A program made the translations under genes and the position numbers. DNA of 64,000 bases from Pogostemon cablin (Eukaryota; Streptophyta; Magnoliopsida; Lamiales; Lamiaceae): assembly GCA_023678885.1 (NCBI GenBank), contig CM043009.1:18283117-18347116 (forward strand), given 5' to 3'. How positions within the stretch are numbered: position 1 is the stretch's first letter; the number at the start of each line of letters is the position of its first letter. Shown piece by piece: positions 45,960 through 59,000 of the stretch. Under the pieces are notes generated by a model that was not told the origin of the DNA, searched no databases, and saw nothing but the letters and a program-made list of their open reading frames with translations.

Positions 45960-46950
45960 TCTTGAATAAATCAAAGAATTTAGACATGCAGTGCATCAAA
46001 TAAATATATCGGTATCTAGAATAATCTTCGATTATTCATAACCACCTCTCGCCTAGATAATATTAGGCCCGCTTGAATCAGAATGAACCAATTCCAACAT
46101 ATATATCTTTGGCTCTACACCCCTTTACCTTGAAAAGGTAATTAATCATTTTTACTTCCAAGTAAGACTCGCAAGTCCGATAGTTTCCACTTCAGATAAA
46201 CCTTACGGTCCATCTGCTATCAACTTTTGAGTCCTACTCAAGTAAAATGATCTAGTCTTAGACGCCAAATGCATGTTTAGTTCATCTCCGAAGGTTACTT
46301 TCTCTTACTAAGATCAGAAGATGCATTATTAATTACTATTTGTTACATCTGTGGAATATACATGATTTAAGAGTATACAAATTGTCCATCAACGTACCAT
46401 AACAGATTACAACTCTATCCTTCATTATAATGACCATGTCATTTAAATGAAATGGAGTATCCATCTATTAATGCATAGAAACCGAAATCAAATTCTTTCT
46501 ATGAAAACGTAAGTAAAGACAATTTTACAAAATCAAACGTTTATTCATATCGTAAGATAAATAAACAACTCCCACTGCAATAGCCACTAGTCTTGTAGTT
46601 TTACCCATGTCATAACAATCTTATCCTCACTTAGTAATGAACATTCAGTGATTCCAGTAACTACACACTTCGTGTCAGTAGATGCCATCACTAATCATGT
46701 TTAAACAACTAGTAAGTAAGATTCTATCCTTGTTCACTCCTTTTATGAAATTGAATTTCCTTTACCACATGTTTTGTCAGAAGTTTCCCACCATATACAA
46801 CCTCTTGTAATTCATGAGAAACTTACTCAAAACATCTAGGCAATTATGAAGAATAAAATTGACTTAGGTTTCCCCTTCAACTTCTATTCCATGTATTTCC
46901 AATTCATTCATCAAATTCAATCATGACCTACCGCCTTTTAAATTACTAAA
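45960..46950 (-). pseudogene. Copia integrase start and gag remnants of A
   Basis: Minus strand near 46110-46020 reads YMLELVHSDSSGPNII followed by ARGGYE, resembling the Copia integrase core start (LIHSDVCGP...ARGGYRYF). Near 46950-46750, fragments such as MNWKYME and KLKGKPKSIL resemble the Copia gag (UBN2-type) region. Both are heavily broken; the gag call is weaker. Confidence 0.5.
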
Positions 46951-47564
46951 GTATCCGAAGAGTTACATGAGACCATCATATTTCTATGAACCTCTCATCT
47001 CTTCACTAGAGACTTTAATAGGCATCATGAGACGTCCTTTGTGAGAACACACATGGATTTACTTAAGCAGTAAAATTCAAAACCATGATTCTTTTCTAAT
47101 CATCTAATTTGGACAAGTATATATAATTTCTTTTAGTTAATAATAAGTGAGATAAAACCATTTGAAAATCAGAGAATCACAAATAAATATACCGATCAAA
47201 ACTTCGAATTTTATCCTTTTATATTGATTCCCTCAAAACAATATAAAAATAAAATTCACCGACATCTCAAGCACCGTGAGTCTGCAAGCCACGATAGTGT
47301 GGACGTTTACAAACCCGAACATTTACAAGAGAAGGTTTTACCCATTAATTTCATTTGTCAACCTAACTTTATGACAAAATAATTAATAGTCAGTTCCTCT
47401 TTAGCCAAGCAAATAAAAGCAGTGACTCCGATGGGGAGGATACTTATTATTTACACCTAAGTGTACACCATTATTTGACCCCAAGTCCGCGGCCCAAGCT
47501 TATGTGCCTTACAAATGGAGAAGTACACACGCGCTCGGATAACTTCCTACAGTCATCAATTATA

Positions 47565-47755
47565 AGTCTGTACAGTGATCCGCACATGAACTCATCCGAT
47601 AGGGAGGAAGGTCTATGCCAACGCGCAAGTTCATATGCATCACATTACAAACATAATTATTTAAAGAAGTCTGTCCCAGCAATCCATGAATAAACTCATC
47701 CGATGGGGAGGAAGGCTCTAATGCCGACGCGCAAGTTTATTCACATTGCTAACAA
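47565..47755. repeat. Two-copy ~115-bp repeat in A leader
   Basis: ACTCATCCGATAGGGAGGAA and ACTCATCCGATGGGGAGGAA, each followed by GGC/GTCTATGCC...ACGCGCAAGTT. B has the same pair at 58115-58290, so it is an old family feature. Confidence 0.75.
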
Positions 47756-47984
47756 ACCAATAATGGAGGCCGCGGGAATTTTTACCAATCCCCTCTCCCA
47801 CTTAGTAATTTAACACCGAGGGTTTTTACATGCATATGATATTCAGAATAAAATACGCAACGCTGGCATGCTTCTATTACGGCACATAAGGCAGTAAATC
47901 ACAGAGAGTCATGCATACATATATAACAATAATCAATAATTAAATCAATCATTAACAGTTATATATCAGCGAATTCGATTGTTC

Positions 47985-48475
47985 GCCACCAGGCACGAAT
48001 ATCAGCAAAGACTTCCAGACTATCAAATTTTTGAAATTTCCAGATTGTCCAATTTTCGAAACCATCGATACGACCGTCGATATCGTCCAGATTATCAAAA
48101 TCATCGATATCGACTAGATTATCAAATATTCAAAAAACATCAAGATTATCAACATTCCAAAACTATCGATATCGATCGTCATATCGTCTAGATTATCAAA
48201 ATCATCGATATCGACGAGCAACCATATATAACAATAATAGATCATTAAATCAATTATGTCAGTTATATATTAGGAATCAATTCAACATCCATATATAACA
48301 ATAATAGACAATCAATTATAGCAGTTATATATTAGGAATTAATTCGACATCCATATATGACAATAATAGATTATTAAATCAATTATAGCAGTCATATATT
48401 AGGAATTAATTCGACATCCATATATAACAATAATATACAATCTATTATGGCAGTTATATATTAGGAATTAGTTTT
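47985..48475. repeat. Two short tandem arrays in A
   Basis: First array (47985-48225): repeats of ATCGATATCG plus AGATTATCAAA. Second array (48226-48475): about four copies of a ~62-70 bp unit with CATCCATATATAACAATAAT and CAGTTATATATTAGGAATTA. Not expanded in B, where only one related segment is seen (58465-58510). Confidence 0.85.
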
Positions 48476-48674
48476 CCTAAAATTGGATGTCTTATCCAGC
48501 ACTCTAGCAATACATGCATATAATATACCAAATATAATACGCAATCTAGCATGCTTCTATATAAGACAATAAATTATAGAGATCAGGCATCCATATATAT
48601 ATATAACAATAATAGACAATTAAATCAATTATGACAGTTATATATATTAGGAATAAAAACGCCTCTAAATTTTA

Positions 48675-49300
48675 ATGTCTTGTCCGACACTCCTACTGTG
48701 GAATCGATGCCTTACGCAACAAGCAGGATTGCTTGTGCCCCAAGACGTCCATCGTCATATCCCACCGTCAGGGAGCGCCCCAAGTGCCTTGACGAGCGCC
48801 CCTCGCCCGGACTGTCGCTCGTCCAAGGGCCTACTTGCATGGAACCAAGTTCAGTCCAACGCGCAACACCAAACTACACCAACTGTCGTTCGTAGTTCGA
48901 AACTGAAAGAACCTCAGAATCCAATCTCCACCGTCTAGAATCTACTACTGTAAGTGCTGAACATGCTGTCCAAATTACAGATCGATCCAACGGTTATATT
49001 GTGAGAAACGGCTCTTTTCTCTCGACTGCACAGAACAGAATCGCCCAAAAAACTGCTTCTTTTTTCGGCGTATTCCCGACAACACAAAGCTCCAAATATG
49101 ATCTTCACCGTTCAGAATGTACATCCACAAAATCCGAACGTGCTGACCAAAATTCAGCCTGATCCGACGGTTGAAACTCTGGTTATTGCCTCTGCAATAT
49201 CACTGCGCTGGATTTTCTCTCAATTTCTTCCTTCCATGTGAAATTGACGAACAGTTTTCGTCGAATCCTCTCACACACAACCATCAATGAACAGATATGA
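48675..49300. other. GC-rich leader block of A
   Basis: Abrupt rise in GC between AT-rich flanks, in the same place after the primer site as the B block (59000-59930) and the H array. Sequence is not obviously related to those. Short open frames on both strands, no recognised domain. Confidence 0.6.
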
Positions 49301-49434
49301 TATAGGGTATATTTCACATAGGGATATTCATGGTTTGCGCAGTAAAACCAAAACCCTAAACATGCGATCCTAATTTCAAAAAATTAACCACATAAACCCT
49401 AGTCTAACGTGTCACGCTTCACCACGAAACCGAA

Positions 49435-49446
49435 GCTCTGATACCA
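49435..49446 (-). other. Primer binding site of A (tRNA-iMet)
   Basis: Minus strand TGGTATCAGAGC, two bases from the 5' LTR. Confidence 0.92.
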
Positions 49447-49448
49447 AT

Positions 49449-50838
49449 TGTTGGCGCTTGGATCGTTTGGTTAACATGACCCGTTAGAATATCATGCGTT
49501 TCTATCATAGCGGAAGCAATAAATCATAGAAACGATTACCGTTCACCAAGGTATATTGATGAAGATTGATTCTCGCAGGCAGCCTGCGCAGTCCCACGAG
49601 AATGGCCATAACTTCCTCGTTTGATATCGGAATTGAGTGATCTTTGCGTTTAGACGATCCTCTCTTCGACGGATTTCCGTCAGTATATTCATCATCAAAT
49701 TCTGAGCACTGTAAGAATTTATACAAATTTCACAAAGTCGCGGACAGCAGCAGCACACTACCTTCTGATCTTCTGCTGTATGTCCCAAGTCCGATCTCGA
49801 TGTCGTGTGGGCGACGATCTACGAGACCTCCTCAATCTGCTCTCAACCCTCATCACACGTGAATAATCAATTAGATTAGGGTTCCAGATAAGTTGAGGTG
49901 ACTTATATACATGGGCTACAGCAGGGACCAGGAGGAGAAATTGGGTTGGGCATCTATTGGGCTTAAGTATCCAAGCTTAGCCCAAAGCTTATACTTAAGT
50001 CCAATAATAATAATATATTCCACTAAAATATTATTATTGCACTACCGTACCAATCCCAAAATTACGTTTTGGGCTCCTTCTTATTATGAGCCCGTTAGTC
50101 TCCCCATGTTTAAGATATACAATGTCCATTAATTAATTTAAGTTACTGACAACTCAATTAATTAATATCTCATCCAAGAGTAGTACCACTCAACCTCATT
50201 ATCATGCCGGAATAAATTCCACCTGCAGGGTTTACATGATAATCCTTATGAGCTCCTCAAGGGGACATCATCAACCTATGACGGACACGGATTCCTTCTA
50301 CAATCAACAGCACACCATAGAGACAGCACTACTTCCCAACTCATCGAGTTTGTTGATTTAATAACATGTAAATCTCACCCATTGATGAATCAAAGAAATA
50401 CATACTGCCCTATGTGTCGAGGTTATTGTATAGGGATTAAGAGCATGAACTTCCATAATAACTGAGATCAAGTTCTCCTATAAGTCAGTATAAGTCGAAC
50501 GATCTCAAGCGGTCCTGCTCAATACACACATAAGTGCACTAATGTGATTCTATAGCCAAGACAAGCTAATACCAAACCACACTACAATCATCCCGATAGA
50601 GAGTCCCCGTCTATCTCGGTTGTGAGCATCTGTTTATACTTTATAAGGAAACCGATAATATGATCTTCTGCGTGTTGTCGCACAACATATTATCTACAGT
50701 ATAAAGTAAGTGGACTATTGCATCGAACATATAAATAAATTATAAGATGCAATCATTTGATCATATGATTCTCATTTCAAATTAATTGTTATAACATTGT
50801 TCATACAAAAAGCTAGACTTTTAGTATACAATCCAACA
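49449..50838 (-). repeat. 5' LTR of A
   Basis: 1390 bp, TGTTGGCGCTTGG...CAATCCAACA; TATA-like TATATAAG on the minus strand at 49902-49909. TTCTC follows. Confidence 0.93.
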
Positions 50839-50843
50839 TTCTC

Positions 50844-53017
50844 AACACACAATTTTAATCCCCAATTATGAAGGATGTGATTGTAGCTTAGATAAGCAAC
50901 CAAGTTATATTTATCGAACCTAAAGGACTACTGGTTATTAATTTATTATTATCTAATCTAAGAAACTATTGTTGGCAATTTAAGTTGAGAATAATTATTA
51001 AACTAAAGAACAAATAATAAAATAGCAAATAAAATAAGACAGTAGAGAATAAACGAGAGTTCACAAGTGAGAAGATAGGTAGCTCTTCTGTCAATCTAAT
51101 TTCACTAATTAATCTACCTTTCGTACGTCAATGTTCGACTCTGCCTTATAGAATATGGACGCATCACTAAACCATGCAAACCTACTTGTTGAGAGTGGAA
51201 ATTAGCGTGTTTGAGTGTCCAATTTAATAACTTTTTGATGAGAATTATTGTTATATATTAGCGCAAGTATCTTATATTCAATATATGTGAGAAAAAGGTG
51301 CACTTGAGGTGTTTTATTGTGTTTTAGGTGAAAAAAGGATCAAAAGTGCGAAGTTGGAGAAAAGGTACAACTTGTGCATGAATGTTGAAAAATGCACATC
51401 CAACTTTCGTAATTTTTCTATGTTCGTGTGGAGCTCTGAATGGGAAATGTGATACATGGTTGGAAATCCACTGAAATGTGAATCGTTTTGGGATCAACAA
51501 CACCCCAATCAAAATCCAAACAAGAGAGATAGGATCAAAGTGGTAACGTCACGCGAGTTGTGCCGAACAGAACAGCTGTGTTAATTTGCATGGCTAGTTA
51601 CACCTTCAAATCTTGGAGTTTCTGTGAGTTCTTTATATCGATAGAAAGCCAAGGAAGAGAGGATCACGTGAGCATAAGAATCACTCAAATTGAAGATGGA
51701 ACGAGGACTCTATAGACATAAGCAAATAAGCATGTAACACATGTGAATTACTTTGGATCAAGAGATATAATTACACCCCCCTTTCTAGGTATTACCAATA
51801 TCAATTATTTCCCGTGCACTAAGTACTCTAACCCGATATGATCTCCCTTTATAGGTACTATATAATTACCCTCTTTATCCTACTTAATAACCCAAATTCA
51901 ATTCAATTAATAAGTATTCATATAAGATAGTTCTAATGAAGCTTCGGAGTGCTCTTACTTAGAATCATAACATGGAATCCTGCATAGCAGTGAACGCACT
52001 CAATCAATAGCCAAGGTATGTATTCCGACACTACATAACAGTTAATGATGCACAAAATAACTCTGAGTATGAATTAATAAAGCATAGTCTTATATAAAAT
52101 AAATCCACAAGTAGTGTTATACGGAGTATACAAAAGGAAGTTCAATTAACTAAATAAAAACCTTCATAACCCTAGAACTACCAAAGTTGTTCTAGCCCAT
52201 GACGCTTCAAAGAACGTTCATGGTGATTGGATAGATCTTATCTAGAGTCTTGAAAATTACAAGAAAGATTAAGTTGTGAAAGTAAACCTTAGAGATGGGC
52301 ATCGTCGCTTCTCGCTCTGTCTTGAATCTTCATTTGGTTCTCACTTGATTCGCTGCACGAATCTCTCTCTACAATTCCTGTGGATGGAGTTAGGGTTTGG
52401 ATGTGGTGTAGGATAGATGTGAAATCTAACTCTCTTTTAGGTATGATCGACGCCCCTTTTTATACTAGTAACTTCTCCTCATGGACCTTTACAGGGTTTT
52501 TTTGTCAAAAACACACACATGCGCGCACGCATTAGTGGTCAATTCCTAATGTTTCGGAGCTGATTTTATCACTATTCAACCAGAATTGGCGTGGTCGAAT
52601 AGGACCACTTGGTCGAATTGAGGTCGAACGGCGTGTCTGTAAATTGGACTTCGTCTCTGCTTCTCATTCGACTTGACTTTTCCCATTCAACTTGACTTTA
52701 TTTGGTCGAACAAGCTTCCTTAATCGAATAACATCTCTGTAAGTTGATACACCTCCCGTTCGACTAATCTCCTCTGTTCGGCTTAGCTGATGCTGGTCGA
52801 ACAACCTCTCCAAGTGGAAACAACACCTCGAAAAATGTGTTTTCTAATTCCAAGCACTTAAGACCTGTTTTCCTATACAAATATGCTCAAATGGCCTCAG
52901 TAGTATCTGATTCGTGGATTCTCTATAAACATCCTGATTTGTCTTGATAATAGATCAAATCATACTCAATTTCCACACAAATCCGAGCTAAAAACATGTG
53001 AATTGTCACTCTTATCA
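50844..53017 (-). repeat. 3' LTR of F, main part
   Basis: AACACACAATTTTAATCCCC...CACTCTTATCA. Conserved U5 blocks at 51120-51190 and 51710-51870 are separated by an inverted LTR fragment. Decayed TGGTCGAA motifs lie at 52565-52805. Confidence 0.85.
51189..51703 (+). repeat. Inverted E/G-type LTR fragment inside the F LTR
   Basis: About 515 bp in plus orientation, beginning TTGAGAGTGGAAATTAGCG and matching the first ~500 bp of the E/G LTR (GTGAGAAAAAGGTGCACTTG, GCCAAGGAAGAGAGGATC). It splits the F block CTACT|ACTCTATAG, leaving only a 3-bp ACT overlap. No internal element sequence accompanies it. Confidence 0.85.
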
Positions 53018-53331
53018 AACCCTCAAACTTACATGTTGCTCGTCCCTAGGCTACGAAAATCATAACAATGTAAGAGAGTATAATCAAAAGATCCTCAATT
53101 CAAAACATGCATCCATCATACCTTTCATCCATGCAAAAATATTCATGAACCGCAATACTTCTACGTGTGCAAAATCATCTAGCTCACTGGGTAAGTGTTT
53201 ACTCTCGCACTCAAGTGTAAAAAATAACACTTTCAAAGGGTTAGTATATATGCTCAAAATCAATTCATATATTCGCGTAACCATAAGCTTGGAAAATGTC
53301 TTAAAAATCAATTCATAATTGTTTCAATGCT
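53018..53331 (-). other. F internal region next to its 3' LTR
   Basis: Minus-strand TAAGTTTGAGGGTT (polypurine tract) at the LTR edge, then non-coding DNA homologous to E 23547-23900. Cut by Copia B. Confidence 0.75.
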
Positions 53332-53336
53332 AGGAT
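53332..53336. repeat. Left target-site duplication of B (AGGAT)
   Basis: AGGAT here and at 61375-61379. Rejoining restores a sequence parallel to E 23930 (GGGATCAAAAAGGACTT). Confidence 0.95.
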
Positions 53337-54537
53337 TGTTGGCAATTGGATCGTGTGGATCAACCGTGATCGTTAGTAAAACAGGTAAACAATAAGCAGC
53401 GGAAGCAATTAAACCGTTTACCGTACTTCTGGGTTGGTGTAGAGGATGAACTGCAGAGAACTACCTCTGATCTTCTACTGTATGTCCCAAGTGTGATCCT
53501 GCTGTTGTGTGGGCAACAGTCTGCAGGATCTCTCAATCTGCTTCTCTTCCCTTTTCTCACCAAAAGAGGCGCAGGAATAATCTAAGGGTTCCAGGAAGCT
53601 GAGTTCACTTATATATTGGGCTACAGCAGGGACCAGGAGGAGAAATTGGGCTGGGCCTCAATTGAATTTAATTAACCAAGCTTAGCCCAAAGCTTTTAAT
53701 TAAATCCAATAATAATAATATAGTCCACTAAAATATTATTATTGCACTACCCGTCCAATCCCAAATTATGTTCTGGGCTCCTTCTTATTATGAGCCCGAA
53801 AGTCTCCCCATGTTTAAGATATACAATGCCCATTAATTAATTAAGTTACTGACAACTCAAATTAATTAATATCTCATCCGAGAGTAGTACCACTCAACCT
53901 TATTATCATGCCGGAAATTAATCCACTTGCAAGATTTACATGATAAACCTTATGAGCTCCTCAAGGGGACATCATCAACCTATGACGGACATGGATTCCT
54001 TCTACAATCAACAGCACACCATAGATACAGCACTACTTCCCAACTCACCGAGTTTGTTGATTTAATACTTATAAATCTCACCCATTGATGAATCAAAGAA
54101 ATACATACTGCCCTACGTGTCGAGGTTATTGTATAGGGATTAAGAGCACGGACTTCCATAATAACAGAGATCAAGTTCTTCTATAAGTCAGTATAAGCCG
54201 AACGATCTCAGGCGGTCCTGCTCAATACACACAAGTGCACTAATGTGATTCTATAGCCAAGACAAGCTAATACCGAACCACACTACAACCATACCGATAG
54301 AGAGTCCCCGTCTATCTCGGTTGTGAGCATCTGTTTATACTTTATAAGGAAACCGATAATATGATCTTCCGCGTGTTGTCGCACAACATATTATCTACAG
54401 AATAAAGTAAATGGACTATCGCATCATTCATATAATTAAATTACAAGATGCAATCATTTGATCAATGATTCTCATTTCAAATAAATTGTTATAACATTGT
54501 TCATACTAAAGCTAGACTTTTAGTATACAATCCAACA
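53337..54537 (-). repeat. 3' LTR of B
   Basis: TGTTGGCAATTGG...CAATCCAACA, followed by ATCTCCCACTTATAC (minus-strand polypurine tract). Confidence 0.95.
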
Positions 54538-54700
54538 ATCTCCCACTTATACTAAAAGACTATGCTGTCATGTTTTCTGCCATACATCTGATTCCCTCTT
54601 CCACTACACGACCATTAAAAGCTCTCGCCTTAAGGTCCTTGTAAATGGATTTACTAGGTCATCATCCGATGCAATCTAGTCGACAACAACCTTCCCCTCA

Positions 54701-54964
54701 TCATACGATTTCTCGTAACAGGTGGTACTGGCGCTCCATGTGTTTAATTGCCTTATGGACTCGTGATTCCTTCAAGTTTGCAACTGCACCAATATCAGCA
54801 ATATAAATTGTGATAATCTTGGGCAAACTTAGAAACACTTCAAAGTCCATCATGAAGTCTCTAGAGTCATATAGATACTTTGGTTGCCTCATAGGCTCCA
54901 ATTTATCATCTTTCCATGATGGAGTCCGGAGTCTGAAATATATTTCTATATAACACTCCTCCAC
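54701..54964 (-). pseudogene. Copia RNase H remnant of B
   Basis: Open for 87 codons: KLEPMRQPKYLYDSRDF, ITIYIADIGAVANLKESRVH then KAIKHMERQYHLLREIV. Matches A except that the acidic residue before IGAV is Ala (IADIGA versus IDDIGA). The rest of RNase H is broken. Confidence 0.8.
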
Positions 54965-55329
54965 ATTATGACTCTACTTCCTAAAATTAAACACATAACC
55001 TTTGAGGAGAATTTACTGCCGTCCAATCTGACTAAAAATCCGAATCTACGTAATCCACAAGAAGCAGTGAATCTATCCAGTAAGTGTATATATGATAACC
55101 AGTCCTTCTCAGGCACTTCATATATATCTTACCACAGTTCATCATTCTTGTTCCGGGTTACGTTGATACCCACTGTTCATGCATTCAGCAAAACAAATAT
55201 CCAATCTCGTTCATAGCATTCTTTAGATTAAGCTTCCTTATTTGCCGAAGCATAAGGAACCGCTTTCATCTCCTTTATCTTTATTTATGTCTCAAGACAC
55301 ATCCAATAAAATAAATTTATATGCTAAAC

Positions 55330-55930
55330 GAGTATGGACTGTATCATTTTATGAAACTTGAGATAAGCGTAATATCCTTTCTTGTGATCCGTATTACCGT
55401 GATCAAAAGGATATATTTCGCCTTTCTTAAGTCCTTCATCTCTACCGCTTTATTAATCGTACCCATACGCCCGATAATACTCTTTCATTGTCTCCAATGA
55501 GCAAGATACTGTCTACGTATAGTATAAGAAATACCACCATGTTTCTGTCACTCTTTACAACACACAAGACTCATCCGCTCATTGATTTAAATCCATGCCA
55601 CTGGATTACCTAATCAAAACAGATGATTCACAATCTCAAAGCTTGGTTTAGTCCATTGATGGACACCTATAAGCTTACTATTAAAATGCACTTAGCCCTT
55701 TGCAATGAATTATTTTGATTGCTCCACATAGATGTTTTTCTCAAGACTTCCAATCAGGAAAGCTGTCTTGACATCTATTTGTTGTTCCTCATAATTCAAT
55801 ATGAGCAGCAAAATTTAAAAGAATCCGGATCAACTAAACATAGCTACAAGCGAACAGGTTTTCTCATAATCGAACCATTTCTTTCTGAGTACACATTTTC
55901 GCAACAAGCTTTGCTTCCAAGGTTTTCACC
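55330..55930 (-). pseudogene. Copia reverse transcriptase remnant of B, YVDS motif
   Basis: QIDVKTAFLIGSLEKNIYVE (near 55775) and VFLILYVDSILL (YVDS at 55519-55508). Stops interrupt the frame, one at the same position as in A before FIAK. Same catalytic Asp to Ser change as A. Confidence 0.85.
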
Positions 55931-56589
55931 TTACCGTATGATCCTCTTTTATTTCATCATTCATTACAACTTACTAAGATTCCGCATTTTAATCTTGTAG
56001 TGCTAAGTCGTATCCGTGGGATAATACCATATTTACTAGGGACCAAGTCTCACGACTCTCCCAAAATATATATTTTACGAGTTGTCGAACAACCCTCCCA
56101 CTACGACAAGGTACTACATGTAATTGTGTATCAGATGTGACACGCGTTGCAGTTTACCTTGTGGCATATCCTCTTGTACACTTGGTACTTATACTTAGTG
56201 TTTTCTCTCTCATTTCCTTTAGAACAACTTTTACATTGGTTTGTGATTTATTACATAGTCCTTTTCCAAAAATCTAGTGTTTGTGTTAACAATCACTCTT
56301 CGATCTTTTGGACTAAATAAATCACCCTCTATTTTTCTAGGATGTCCCATAAACAGACAAATGTTATACGAATTACTGTTTCTAGGGCTTATCCATAAAA
56401 TGAATTTATTCATTTTTAATAATTCTTCATCTATCTAATCATTACTATAAGAGATTATACCTTCTATTCACCACACCATTCCACTGGGGAATGTCCGGTG
56501 TTGCCATCTTGAGATTTAATCTCAACTTCTGATTAATAGCTCCTAACTATCCTAAGAGGTATTTACCACCACGGTTAAACCGTAATGAC

Positions 56590-57560
56590 TACCTCTTGCC
56601 TGGATAATATTAGGTCCGCTTGAATCAGAATGAACTTATTCCAACATATATATCTTTGGCTCTACACTCCACAGCTTTGAAAAGGCAGTTAATCATTTTT
56701 ACTTTCAAGCAGGACTCGCAAGTTTGATAGTTTCCACTTCAGATAAACTTTACGGTCCATCGGCTATCAACTTTTGAATCATACTCAAGTAAAATGAATT
56801 AGTCTTAGACGCCAAATGTATGTTTAGTTCATCTCCGAAGGTTCCTTTCTCTTACTAATATTAGAAGATGCATTATTAATTACTATTTCTTGCATCTGTG
56901 GGATGAACATGATTCAAGAGTATAATTATTATCCACCAACGTACTATAACGGATTATACCCCCATTCCTCATCATTATGACCATGTCATATAAATTAAAT
57001 GAAGTATCCATCCGTTAATGCATAGAAACCGAAATTAAATTCTTTCCATGAAAACGTACGTAAAGATAATTTCTCATAATCAATCATTTATTCCTATCAT
57101 AAGATAGATAAATAACTCCCACTGCAATAGCCACTACCTTCGTAGTTTTACCCATGTCATAACTATCTTATCCTCACTTAGTAATAAACATTTAGTGATT
57201 CCAGTATCTACACACTTCGTGTTAATAGATGTCATCACTAATCATGTTTAAACAACTAGTGAATAAGATATTAAACTTGTTCACTTTATGATGAAAATGG
57301 CTTTCCTTTGCCACATGTTTTGTCAGAAGTCTCCCACCATATACATCCTCTAGTATTTCAGGTAGAACTTTCTCAAAACATCAAGGCTAAACATGGAGAA
57401 TAAAATTGATCTAGGTTTCCCTTTCAATTTATATTCCAAGCTTTTCCAATTCATTCATCAAATTCTATCATGATCTTGCGTCTTTTAAATTACTCAAGTA
57501 TCTGAAGAGTTACATGAGTTCATCATATTTCTATGATCCTCTCATCCCTTCACTAAAGAC
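56590..57560 (-). pseudogene. Copia integrase start and gag remnants of B
   Basis: The minus strand near 56655-56600 keeps VHSDSSGPNII followed by QARG; near 57560-57350 lies MNWKSLEYKLKGKPRSILFS, like A and like the Copia gag region. Broken by stops. Confidence 0.5.
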
Positions 57561-58114
57561 TTTAATAGGCATCATGAGCCGTCCTTTGAGAGAACACGTG
57601 TATTTTCTTAAGCAGTAAGTTTCAAAATTAAGATTCTTTTCTAATCAGTTAATTTGGACAAGTAAATATAATTTCTTTTAGTTAACAATTAGTGAGACTA
57701 AAACTATTCGAAATACAGAGAATCACGATTAAATTTACTGATCAAAACTTCGAATTTTATCCTTTTATATTGTTTCCCTCAAAACAATATAAAATAAAAT
57801 TCACCGACATCTCAAGCACCGTGAGTCTGCAAGCCACGTTAGTGTGGACGTTTACAAACCCGAACATTTACAAGAGAATGTTTTACCCATTAATTTCATT
57901 TGTCAACCTAAATTTATGACAAAATAATTAATAGTCGGTTACTCTTTAGCCATGCAAATAATAGCAGTGACTCCGTTGGGGAGGATACTAATTATTTACA
58001 CCTAAGTGTACACCATTATTTGATCCCAAGTCCACTGCGCGAGCTTATGTGCCTTACAGTTGGAGAAGTACACACGCGCTCGGGTAGCTTCCTACAATCA
58101 TCAATTATAAGTTT

Positions 58115-58290
58115 GTACCAGTGTACCGCACACAAACTCATCCGTTAGGGAGGAAGGCCTATGCCAACACGCAAGTTTATGTGCCACATTACAAACAATA
58201 ATTATTTATGAAGTCTGTACCAGTGATCCGTGAATAAACTCATCCGTTAGGGAGGAAGGCCTATGCCAACACGCAAGTTTACTCACATCA
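58115..58290. repeat. Two-copy repeat in B leader
   Basis: Two copies of AACTCATCCGTTAGGGAGGA and GGCCTATGCCAACACGCAAG, about 115 bp apart; shared with A. Confidence 0.8.
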
Positions 58291-58549
58291 CTTACAAACC
58301 AATAATGGAGGCCGCGGGAATTTATTACCAATCCCCTCTCTCACTTAGTTATTTAATTACCGAGGGATTTTAACATGCATATAATATTCCAGAATAAAAT
58401 ATACAACTTAGACATGCTTCTATTAACAGCAATTTAAATAAATAAATCACATAGAACATGCCTATCATATATAACAATTAATTGTCAAGTTAAAACAATT
58501 AAATCAGTTACATAACATAATTAATTGCATAATAAATAGTGGATCAATT

Positions 58550-59000
58550 AAATGGGCCCTAGAACAACAAATAAGCACAAAATGAGCAGCAGATTAATTA
58601 ATTAATTATGCTCATTATCTATGGCCCATAATCTTAGCCCAAAACCAAATTAAATCCACCAAGCCCACAAGCACAAAATTAGCCCATAAATAAATAACTA
58701 ATTTATCATGCTTGGCCCAATACACACAATTAATTAAAACCAGCAATTAATATTGGCCCAGCAGCCCACAAGCATTTTAATTAAAATTGGGCCCAACAGC
58801 CCAAAACCAAATTAAAATAGAGCAGCATTGAATCCACAGCCCATTAGCATTTTAATTAAATATGGGCCCAACAGCCCATAACCAAATTAAAATTGAGCCC
58901 AATAATCCAACATTAAAATATGCATAACAACCCACATAAGCTTTTCAATTAAAAATTGGGCCAAATAGCCCAAAACCTAATTAAATAAAGCCCAGTGGGG
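58550..59000. repeat. TGGGCC/GGCCCA-rich degenerate tandem segment in B leader
   Basis: More than fifteen GCCCA/TGGGC motifs, many as TTGGGCCCAACAGCCCA, within a loose ~80-90 bp repeat with AGCATTTTAATTAAA. TGGGCC/T is the plant 'site II' motif bound by TCP factors; activity here is unproven. Confidence 0.7.

Larger units (their letters stand above)
42389..50838 (-). mobile_element. Copia element A, pol-degenerate, inserted in the F LTR
   Basis: 8450 bp; both LTRs 1390 bp (42389-43778 and 49449-50838), TTCTC duplication, tRNA-iMet primer site 49435-49446, polypurine tract next to 43779. On the minus strand the internal region keeps the Copia order: leader, gag remnant (about 46950-46750), integrase remnant (around 46110-46020), reverse transcriptase (45185-44550), RNase H (44142-43954). 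All are broken by stops. LTRs differ at about 25-30 sites by eye (2%). Confidence 0.93.
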
